29,001 nucleotides of DNA from JBBSMX01 sp038232935 (GTDB taxonomy: Bacteria > Bacteroidota > Rhodothermia > Rhodothermales > JANQRZ01). Within the stretch, counting starts at the first letter, position 1; every line of letters starts with the position of its first letter. Positions 23,347-29,001 of this stretch are shown piece after piece. The translations under genes and the position numbers were made by a program. The notes beneath the pieces were generated by a model, which had not been told where the DNA came from, made no database searches, and worked only from the letters and a program-made list of their open reading frames with translations. The DNA lies in NCBI GenBank assembly GCA_038232935.1, contig JBBSMX010000041.1, forward strand, positions 1-29,001. The letters run 5' to 3'.

Positions 23347-24588
23347 ATGATTTTCGCCCTTCTGCTGGCGCTCCTCTCCTTCGCTCCCACCGCCACGCCC
23401 GCTCCTACCGACACCACGGAGGTCGACCCCACAGACGCCCCGGCGGCCACCCCTGCAGTTGACGGGATCGACATCGGGTTTCGCGTTTTTCCGAGCGCCT
23501 TTTTCTCCGCCACCAAAGGGTTCGGCGTCGGGGGTGCCCTCGTCGTCGGCAACCTCTTCGCGCCGGGGACGGAGTTCATCCTCTCGGCCCAACCGATGCA
23601 GCGGTTCGGCCAGTACCGCGCGTCGTTCTTCACGGGCGACCCCTTCCAAACGTCGCTCTTCGCGGGCCTCGCCGTGCAGTACCAGACCAATCGGGTGCGG
23701 GGGTTTTACGGGCTCGGGCCGCAGTCGAGCCGCGACAACAAGGTGTACGCCAGCATCGCGGATGTCGAGGTCGAAGCGCGGGTGGGATGGTATCCGCTGG
23801 ACTCGGGCCACGTGCTCCTCCAGCCGGTCGTCCGGCTTATCCACACGAACGTCCGCTCCTTCCGCGACCTCCGCGAAGACGCCTTCCTCCACCTCGACCC
23901 CGTCTCCCAGCGCACCCTCTTCGACGCGGTGGGCGAGCCGACGACGGGGCTGACCTACGGGCTGGAGCTCGCGTTCGACCGGCGGGACCGCCTGCTCTAC
24001 AGCACGCGCGGCACCCTGCTGCTGCTGACGGCGCGGCGCTACGACGGGTTCGGCGACGGCGCGTTCCGCTACTATGCCGGGACGGGGAGCCTCTACGGAT
24101 TCCTGCCGGTCTCGGCCTCGCGCCACGTCCTGTTCGCGCGCGCCGTCGCCGCCCTCACCCGGCAGATCGGCGACGAACCGCTCCCGTTCTACGCCCTCCC
24201 CGTCCTCGACAACGACCTCCTCGGGACATACTCGAGCTACCGCTTCAGCGGCAACGACCTGCTCGTCCTCACCGCCGGCTACCGCTTTCCCGTCTTCACC
24301 TTCCTCAACTGGTTCGCCTTCGACGCGAACGTATCGGTCAGCGCGGCGAACGCGTACGACGACCTCTTCGACCAGTTCAAGCCCGGCGTCTCCTTCGATA
24401 CCAACCCGACTGTCGAAGGCGGGCGGACGGCGCTGCGCCCGGCGATTGCGGCGGGCGTCAACATCGTGAACCTCGAGAAAGACCGCGTCGTCATCGGGGG
24501 TCAGGTCGGGTTTGGACCGGAGGGGTTCCGATTCGGGACGATCCAGTTGGTCTACGGCATCCGCGACGCCCGGCCGCTCGTGCGGTGA
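23347..24588 (+). CDS. Omp85/BamA-TamA-like outer-membrane barrel protein without POTRA domains
   Basis: 413 residues from ATG 23347 with a short hydrophobic leader (MIFALLLALLSFAPTATPAP) and a Thr/Asp/Pro-rich linker. The rest is a strand-rich barrel: GFRVFPSAFFSATKGFGVGG, FYGLGPQSSRDNKVYASI, then GLTYGLELAFDRRDRLLYST, RGTLLLLTARRYDGFG, and a final strand FRFGTIQLVYGIRDARP. The Asp-x-Arg segment followed by a strand with RG resembles the surface-antigen (Omp85) barrel repeat. No POTRA domain precedes it, so it is not BamA itself. It is more like the free-standing barrels common in Bacteroidota. Substrate or partner is unknown. It is divergent from purD and followed by repeat copy 3. Confidence 0.83.
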   Translation: MIFALLLALLSFAPTATPAPTDTTEVDPTDAPAATPAVDGIDIGFRVFPSAFFSATKGFGVGGALVVGNLFAPGTEFILSAQPMQRFGQYRASFFTGDPFQTSLFAGLAVQYQTNRVRGFYGLGPQSSRDNKVYASIADVEVEARVGWYPLDSGHVLLQPVVRLIHTNVRSFRDLREDAFLHLDPVSQRTLFDAVGEPTTGLTYGLELAFDRRDRLLYSTRGTLLLLTARRYDGFGDGAFRYYAGTGSLYGFLPVSASRHVLFARAVAALTRQIGDEPLPFYALPVLDNDLLGTYSSYRFSGNDLLVLTAGYRFPVFTFLNWFAFDANVSVSAANAYDDLFDQFKPGVSFDTNPTVEGGRTALRPAIAAGVNIVNLEKDRVVIGGQVGFGPEGFRFGTIQLVYGIRDARPLVR

Positions 24589-24607
24589 GGAGTCGGGGGA
24601 GGTTCAC

Positions 24608-24749
24608 GAGCACAGACCCCCTCTCTGCCCTGCCGGGCATCTCTCCCCCACAGGGGGCGAGAACGTGAGGAGAGACGCCGCACTCTGCGTCCCTCCGTTT
24701 CAGATCACGTCCCCTCGCCCCTCCGGGGAGAGGGACAGGGTGAGGGGCC
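24608..24749 (-). repeat. Modular palindromic dispersed repeat, copy 3 (inverted)
   Basis: Read on the minus strand it starts GGCCCCTCACCCTGTCCCTC, pairs with GGGGCGAGGGGAC, continues GATCTGAAACG as in copy 2, and ends with the CTCGCCCCCTGTGGGGGAGAG hairpin and ATGCCCGGCAGGGCAGAGAG. The TTCGGTTGGCAAAG middle segment of copies 1 and 2 is absent and replaced by unrelated sequence, so the element is modular. It lies between the barrel gene and the glycan operon. Confidence 0.85.
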
Positions 24750-24829
24750 ATTCTGCCGACACGATGAACGGAGTGCCACCCGATTTCCCGTCTCTTCCGC
24801 TCTTCACCTCTCCTTCCGCACGGCGGCTC

Positions 24830-24835
24830 TATCTT
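24830..24835 (+). promoter_or_regulatory. Putative -7/-10 box (TATCTT) that decides a GTG start
   Basis: CTATCTTTTCGG lies 34 bases before GTG 24869 and downstream of ATG 24764, which would otherwise be the natural start. The position matches that of other boxes relative to their starts in this window. Confidence 0.5.
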
Positions 24836-24868
24836 TTCGGCCGCCTCCCCCACCCGCCGGCCGACTGC

Positions 24869-25828
24869 GTGCGCACGTTCGCCTTTTTTACGCTCAAGCT
24901 CGTCCTCGCCGTCGCTACGGTCGTGTACGTCGCGCATCTGGTGGAGGGGAAGGATATCGCGGCGGCGGCGCGGGCGGCGAACCCGTGGTGGATCGCGGCG
25001 TCCCTCGCGCTCATGCCGGCGAACATCGGGCTGGAGGCGTATCGGTGGCACCGGCTCGTGCGGCGGCTCGCGCCCGAGGTGCGGTTCGCAGAGACGCTCT
25101 CGGCCGTGCTCAGCGGCTACCCGCTCGGACTCGTCACGCCTGGGCGGCTCGGCGACTACGCCGGGCGCGCGTTCTACCTCCGCTACAGCGCGAAGTGGGA
25201 ACTGGCCGCGCTCACCTTCGCCGAGCGCATGGCGACTCTGGCGTGCAGCCTCGTCTTCGGCCTGGCCGCGCTCGTACCGTTCCTCATCACCCGCACCGAC
25301 GTGCCGAAACTAGCGTGGGCGACGGTGCTCTGGACCGGATTGCTCGGCGCGGCGTTCTTCGTCTACCTCCTCCTCCACCCTCGCATCGCCCGGCGCATCC
25401 TGGCCCTCATCCTCCCGCAGCGCTTCGCGGACCACCTCGCCTTCCTCGACGCCTTCGACCGGCACGACGCGCGCTCCCTCCTCGCCCTCTCGACCCTCCG
25501 CTACGGCATCTTCTCGGCGCAGTTCGTCTTCCTCGTCTTCGCCTTCGCCCCGTCAGCGGACTGGCTGATGGCGGCGGGCGGCGTCGCCCTCGTGTTCTTC
25601 GCCAAGAGCGCGATCCCGTCGTTCACGCTCGCCGACCTGGGCATCCGGGAGGGCGCGGCGGTCTACTTCATGAGCGCCCTCGGCATCGCGGCGGCGGCGG
25701 CGTTCAACGCGGCGTTCCTGCTGTTCTGCATCAACCTTCTCCTGCCGTCGGCTGTCGGGGTGCCCTTGATTCTGAAGCTGCGGCTGACGGCGGGCGGCGA
25801 GCCCGCGCCGGTGGAGGTCCCGTCGTGA
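24869..25828 (+). CDS. Flippase-like (LPG synthase TM-region, UPF0104) membrane protein
   Basis: 319 residues if started at GTG 24869 (VRTFAFFTLKLVLAV); an ATG at 24764 would add 35 residues but lies before the promoter-like box and next to repeat copy 3. About eight helices are visible. Family landmarks are PANIGLEAYRWHRLVRRL after helix 2, SGYPLGLVTPGRLGDYAGRA, FAERMATLACSLVFGLAAL, and the C-terminal PSFTLADLGIREGAAVYF. The family contains the flippase half of MprF and related proteins thought to move or help assemble lipid-linked molecules. The stop overlaps the next ATG by one base (TGATG), so it is the first gene of the glycan operon. It may handle the lipid-linked product of the two glycosyltransferases. 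Confidence 0.87.
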   Translation: MRTFAFFTLKLVLAVATVVYVAHLVEGKDIAAAARAANPWWIAASLALMPANIGLEAYRWHRLVRRLAPEVRFAETLSAVLSGYPLGLVTPGRLGDYAGRAFYLRYSAKWELAALTFAERMATLACSLVFGLAALVPFLITRTDVPKLAWATVLWTGLLGAAFFVYLLLHPRIARRILALILPQRFADHLAFLDAFDRHDARSLLALSTLRYGIFSAQFVFLVFAFAPSADWLMAAGGVALVFFAKSAIPSFTLADLGIREGAAVYFMSALGIAAAAAFNAAFLLFCINLLLPSAVGVPLILKLRLTAGGEPAPVEVPS

Positions 25829-27018
25829 TGGTGGCATTCACGGCGCTCCTGCTCGCGTCGGGGCTGCTCTACGCCCTCGCCGTCGGCAGCTTCGCCGTCG
25901 GATTCCGCCGAGTCGTCCGGGAGAGGGACGATGTGGGGATGCCGTCCGAGCCGCTCCCCTTCGTCACGGTCATCGTGCCGGCGCGGGACGAGGCCGCCTC
26001 GATCACGGATTGCCTCGATTCGATCTTCGCGGGCGACTACCCGGAGGACCACTTCGAAGTGATCGTCGTGGACGACCTCTCCGCCGACGCGACGCCGGCC
26101 CTCGTGCGGCGGGCGATGCAGCGCGTCAACCGCGTGGCGGTCCCGGCCGGCTTCGAGCCGGAGCACGACGCTGAGCCCCGGCTTCGGCTCGTGCAAACAC
26201 CGGAGAACCTCGGCCGCGAGCGCGCCCATAAGAAACGCGCCATCGAGAAAGGCATCGAGCATGCGCGGGGCGAGATCATCCTCACGACGGACGCCGATGG
26301 CACGGTTCCCACCGGCTGGATTCGTGCCATGGTTGCAACGTTCGACGCGGACACGGCGCTCGTCTCCGGCCCGGTTCTCTACCCGACCGGCAGCGTGGTC
26401 GCCAATGTCGAAGCGCTGGAGTTTCTCGGGCTCGTCGCCGTCGGTGCGGGGGCGATCGGTGCCGGCCGCCCGAACCTGTGCAATGGCGCAAACGTGGCGT
26501 ACCGGAAAGAGGTGTTCGCGTCACTCGGCGGGTTCAGCGGGATCGACCACCTCACCTCGGGCGACGACGAGCTGCTGATGCAGAAGATCGCGTACACGAC
26601 GGACTGGCGCGTCCGCTTCTGCTCCGATCCCGATGCCGCCGTGCTGACCGAAGCGCCGGACAGCCCGCGCGCCTTTTTCGAGCAGCGCCGCCGGTGGGCG
26701 TCGAAGGGCGCGCACTACCCGCACCCGGCCCTCGTGGCGCTGATCGGGGCGATCTACTCGTTTTACGTCCTGCTCCTCGGCGGGCTGCTGGCGCTCCCCT
26801 TCGCACCCGCCCTCGCGTTTCCGCTAGCGGCGGGGTTCGCGCTGAAAGCGCTGCCCGAGGCGGCGCTGCTCGGACCCGCTTGCCGTCAGTTCGGCCGGTC
26901 CCGGCTGATGGCCTACTTCCTGCCCGCGCAGCTCCTCCACCTGCCGTATATCGTGGCGATGGGGGCGGCCGGCGCCCTCGGCGGCTACGAGTGGAAGGGG
27001 CGTCGGATCGAGCGGTAA
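25828..27018 (+). CDS. Processive-type family 2 glycosyltransferase, first of two
   Basis: 396 residues with an N-terminal helix (VAFTALLLASGLLYALAVG), a GT-A domain and two or three C-terminal helices. Catalytic landmarks are FVTVIVPARDEAASI, VIVVDDLSADATP, the DxD-type LTTDADGTVP, SGDDELLMQK and the QxxRW motif in FEQRRRWASKGAHY. QxxRW is typical of membrane glycosyltransferases that make polymers or glycolipids such as PgaC, NodC and CrtQ-like enzymes. It acts at the cytoplasmic face of the inner membrane using a nucleotide sugar donor; the donor is unknown. Its ATG overlaps the stop of the flippase-like gene and it ends six bases before the deacetylase gene. Confidence 0.93.
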   Translation: MVAFTALLLASGLLYALAVGSFAVGFRRVVRERDDVGMPSEPLPFVTVIVPARDEAASITDCLDSIFAGDYPEDHFEVIVVDDLSADATPALVRRAMQRVNRVAVPAGFEPEHDAEPRLRLVQTPENLGRERAHKKRAIEKGIEHARGEIILTTDADGTVPTGWIRAMVATFDADTALVSGPVLYPTGSVVANVEALEFLGLVAVGAGAIGAGRPNLCNGANVAYRKEVFASLGGFSGIDHLTSGDDELLMQKIAYTTDWRVRFCSDPDAAVLTEAPDSPRAFFEQRRRWASKGAHYPHPALVALIGAIYSFYVLLLGGLLALPFAPALAFPLAAGFALKALPEAALLGPACRQFGRSRLMAYFLPAQLLHLPYIVAMGAAGALGGYEWKGRRIER

Positions 27019-27024
27019 GAGCCC

Positions 27025-27669
27025 ATGAGCACGTTCACCGTCGTCCTTGCCAACGGGATTCCGCGCACCGCCGCGCGACTCCTCCCCGACCTCCTCTGGC
27101 GGCGGAAGGATGGGATGCGCACGCTCTACCTCACCTTCGACGACGGCCCCGACGAGACGACGCCCGCCCTGCTCGACCTGCTCGGCCGCCATGCCATCCC
27201 GGCGACGTTCTTCCTGATCGGCGATAAGGCCCGCCGCCGACCGGACCTCGTCCGCACCCTCTGCGACGCCGGGCACACGGTGGGTCAGCACACCGACACG
27301 CATCCCGACCCGTGGCGGATGCCTGCCGCGACCGTTGAGGCTGAGATGGAGCGGGCGACGGCGACGCTCGAAGAGTTGACGGGGCAGGCCGTCCGCTGGA
27401 TGCGACCGCCGTACGGGCACGTCACGCGTTCGATGAGGGCCTGGTGCCGGGCGCACGGGCAGCGCGTCGTGATGTGGGACGTGATGCCGGGTGATTTTCT
27501 ATCTTCGGCCACGTCGCAGAGCATCTTCCGCATCACTGTTCGCCTCACGCGGCCCGGCTCCGTCATCGTGCTGCACGAGGGAGGGCACGCCCGGCACGTG
27601 ACACCGCCGGCCCTCGCCCGCATTCTCCCCACCCTGCTCGCCGACGGCTACCGCTTCGCCGCGCTCTAG
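27025..27669 (+). CDS. Polysaccharide deacetylase (NodB, carbohydrate esterase 4)
   Basis: 214 residues. NodB motifs appear in order: LTFDDGPDETTPALLDLLG (catalytic base and metal Asp), GQHTDTHPDPWR (metal His-x-x-x-His, with Thr where Ser is usual), WMRPPYGHVTRSM, VVMWDVMPGDF, and SVIVLHEGG (catalytic His). CE4 enzymes remove N-acetyl groups from GlcNAc-type sugars in chitin oligomers, peptidoglycan or exopolysaccharide. There is no signal peptide, so it is expected to work in the cytoplasm, perhaps on a lipid-linked or nucleotide-linked sugar. Its place between two glycosyltransferases supports a role in making a partly deacetylated glycan or glycolipid. Confidence 0.93.
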   Translation: MSTFTVVLANGIPRTAARLLPDLLWRRKDGMRTLYLTFDDGPDETTPALLDLLGRHAIPATFFLIGDKARRRPDLVRTLCDAGHTVGQHTDTHPDPWRMPAATVEAEMERATATLEELTGQAVRWMRPPYGHVTRSMRAWCRAHGQRVVMWDVMPGDFLSSATSQSIFRITVRLTRPGSVIVLHEGGHARHVTPPALARILPTLLADGYRFAAL

Positions 27670-27680
27670 CGCTCCACCGC

Positions 27681-28832
27681 ATGTCGCTCGTCCTCCTCCT
27701 GCCCATCGTGCTCTACACCGCGCTCCTGCTCGGCATCGCCGTGTTGACGGCACGCGTGTCCCGGCACCGGCCCGAGCCCGACGGGCCGCTCCCGCGCATC
27801 GCCGTGCTCGTGGCGGCGCGCAACGAGGAGGCCCGACTCCCCCGCTGCCTCGACGCCCTCCTCGCCCAAGACTACCCCGCCGACCGGCTCGACATCTTCG
27901 TCGCCGACGACCACTCGACGGACGGGACGGCGGCCGTCGTCGAGCGCTACCGCCGCCGCACCGCTGCGGCTGTGCCGGCGAGCGACGATTTCGAGGACGA
28001 GGCGCCCCACCTCCCTGCGGTCCACGCCGTCGCCGTGCCCGATGCGTACGACCACCTCCGGGGTAAGGCCCTCGCCGTCCACTCCGCCATCGAAGCCTGC
28101 GACCACGACCTCCTTCTCGTCACCGACGCCGACTGCGCGCCCCCGCCCGAGTGGGCGCGCGGCCTCGTCGCCTACTTCGACGACCCAGACCTCGGGATGG
28201 TCTGCGGGCAGACCTACATCGAGACCCACGGCGACTGGCTGAGCGAGCTGCAAGCCCTCGACTGGGCGTACCTCCTCGCCATCTCTTCCGTCCTCGTCGA
28301 ATCCGGACGGCCGCTCACGGCGATGGGCAACAACATGGCGTTCCGCCGCACCGTGTACGAGGCCGTCGGGGGCTACCCCGCCCTCCCGTTCTCCGTCACC
28401 GAGGACTACATGCTCTTCAAGAGCATCGCCGAGCAGACCGACTGCCACCTCCGCTACCCCGCCGACCCGGCCCTGCGCAACGTCACGCTCCCGCTCCAAC
28501 GCTTCTCCGATGTCTACCAACAGCGGCGGCGGTGGGCACGCGGCGGAATGAAAGCGAGACCGGCAGTGTACGCGATCTACCTCGTCACGCACCTCGCCCA
28601 CCTCCTCCCGCTCCTCGCCCTGTTCGTCGTCCCCGGCCCGGCCCTCGCCGTGCTCGGCCTCAAAGTCGGGGTCGACTTTGCGCTCCTGTGGACGGCGCTC
28701 GGGCCGAGCCGGCGGCGCGGGCTGCTGCGGACGTTCCCGCTCTTCGAGGCGTACATGTTCTTCTACCTCATCACGCTCCCGACCGTCCTGCTCCTCTTCC
28801 CCCGCATCAACTGGAAAGACCGGAAGCTGTGA
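27681..28832 (+). CDS. Processive-type family 2 glycosyltransferase, second of two
   Basis: 383 residues with the same architecture as the first glycosyltransferase: N-terminal helix (SLVLLLPIVLYTALLLGIAV), GT-A domain and three C-terminal helices. Motifs are IAVLVAARNEEARLPRCLDA, FVADDHSTDGTAAVV, LLVTDADCAPPPEW, SVTEDYMLFKSI and the QxxRW in VYQQRRRWARGGMK. The insertion MGNNMAFRRTVYEAVGGYP is the usual acceptor-side loop. The two enzymes are related but clearly divergent, suggesting successive or alternating sugar additions. It begins 11 bases after the deacetylase stop and is the last gene of the operon. A hairpin with paired CGTAAA arms follows 16 bases downstream. Confidence 0.93.
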   Translation: MSLVLLLPIVLYTALLLGIAVLTARVSRHRPEPDGPLPRIAVLVAARNEEARLPRCLDALLAQDYPADRLDIFVADDHSTDGTAAVVERYRRRTAAAVPASDDFEDEAPHLPAVHAVAVPDAYDHLRGKALAVHSAIEACDHDLLLVTDADCAPPPEWARGLVAYFDDPDLGMVCGQTYIETHGDWLSELQALDWAYLLAISSVLVESGRPLTAMGNNMAFRRTVYEAVGGYPALPFSVTEDYMLFKSIAEQTDCHLRYPADPALRNVTLPLQRFSDVYQQRRRWARGGMKARPAVYAIYLVTHLAHLLPLLALFVVPGPALAVLGLKVGVDFALLWTALGPSRRRGLLRTFPLFEAYMFFYLITLPTVLLLFPRINWKDRKL

Positions 28833-28848
28833 TCCGTAAAACTCGATG

Positions 28849-28908
28849 CGTAAAACGTAAGGATGCCAGCAGCACAGCGTGGGAGCAGAGCGACCTTACG
28901 TCTTTACG
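28849..28908. terminator. Putative terminator hairpin between convergent genes
   Basis: CGTAAAACGTAAGG (28849-28862) pairs with CCTTACGTCTTTACG (28894-28908), with one bulged base and a 31-base loop. T-rich sequence follows on the plus strand. It lies between the glycosyltransferase stop and the convergent hemolysin III-family gene stop at 28918. Confidence 0.6.
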
Positions 28909-28917
28909 TTTCACGCC

Positions 28918-29001
28918 TCACCACACGTACAGCAGGATCGCGACGTAGTGGCACACGCTCCCGCCGATCACGAAGAGGTGCCACACGGCGTGGTTGTACG
29001 G
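28918..29001 (-). CDS. Hemolysin III family (PAQR/YqfA-like) membrane protein, C-terminal 27 codons only
   Basis: The minus strand enters the window in an open frame and reads PYNHAVWHLFVIGGSVCHYV, then AILLYVW and a TGA at 28918-28920. This is the end of a hemolysin III/PAQR protein. Family members carry a conserved His pair in the last helices (His-x-x-x-His), seen here as HAVWH with a further His in VCHYV. These seven-helix inner-membrane proteins belong to the CREST hydrolase-like superfamily; their bacterial function is poorly known. The rest of the gene lies beyond the window. Confidence 0.85.
   Translation of the reverse strand, partial: PYNHAVWHLFVIGGSVCHYVAILLYVW

Noticed and set aside
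25072..25827. Upstream extension of the first glycosyltransferase frame back into the flippase-like gene
   Set aside because: That stretch is an Arg/Pro-rich shadow of the flippase-like gene; ATG 25828 gives a proper membrane helix start.

Overview
The window is GC-rich, gene-dense bacterial chromosome. It most resembles a member of the Rhodothermales (Bacteroidota/Rhodothermota, Rubricoccus/Rubrivirga-like). That placement is an inference from several traits: a protein with a type IX secretion C-terminal sorting domain, a DUF2911 protein, a very large outer-membrane beta-barrel protein, Sec signal peptides ending in AQ, weak or absent Shine-Dalgarno sequences, and TAnnTT-type -7/-10 boxes about 25-55 nt before many starts. 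No rRNA, tRNA, CRISPR array, transposase or integrase was seen. Family names rest on motifs read by eye, without database searches.

Layout. 1-337 holds a decayed YoeB-type toxin. 338-3179 carries an endonuclease/exonuclease/phosphatase-fold protein and a DHA2 drug-efflux transporter. 3180-3589 is a dispersed repeat (copy 1) plus a leader. 3590-6191 carries two exported proteins, an S41 peptidase and a DUF2911 protein, that share the same C-terminal TPR-like module. 6192-7270 has a short mamK-like DNA fragment and a frameshifted formate/nitrite-type transporter. 7365-7970 is an unrecognised, less GC-rich membrane protein closed by a perfect 26-bp inverted repeat.

7986-10131 (minus) is an overlapping pair: a membrane-anchored N-acetylmuramoyl-L-alanine amidase and a MamK-like actin. 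This is the most interesting system here. 10387-12546 carries an NTF2-like secreted protein, an AbiEii-type nucleotidyltransferase with no partner, and a YhhQ-type queuosine precursor transporter. 12606-12797 is repeat copy 2. 12809-15154 carries an ABC ATPase without a permease, a Cu/Zn superoxide dismutase lipoprotein and a DUF5715 protein with LAS-peptidase-like motifs. 15245-15903 is a gene graveyard: a broken BNR-propeller gene joined to the tail of a SnoaL-like gene.

15925-19464 (minus) encodes a 1179-residue surface/outer-membrane protein. 19651-20944 holds a T9SS-exported PA-domain gene bracketed by the true csaA 3' end and a second, displaced copy of that 3' end. 20600-23183 (minus) is a tightly overlapping purD / NHL lipoprotein / csaA operon. 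23347-24588 is an Omp85-like barrel, followed by repeat copy 3 in inverted orientation. 24869-28832 is a four-gene operon (flippase-like membrane protein, glycosyltransferase 2, NodB deacetylase, glycosyltransferase 2), probably for a deacetylated surface glycan or glycolipid. The window ends inside a hemolysin III-family gene on the minus strand.

Three small displaced gene fragments (mamK-like, csaA tail, SnoaL tail), three frameshifted or interrupted genes and three copies of a modular palindromic repeat suggest repeated small rearrangements in otherwise housekeeping DNA.
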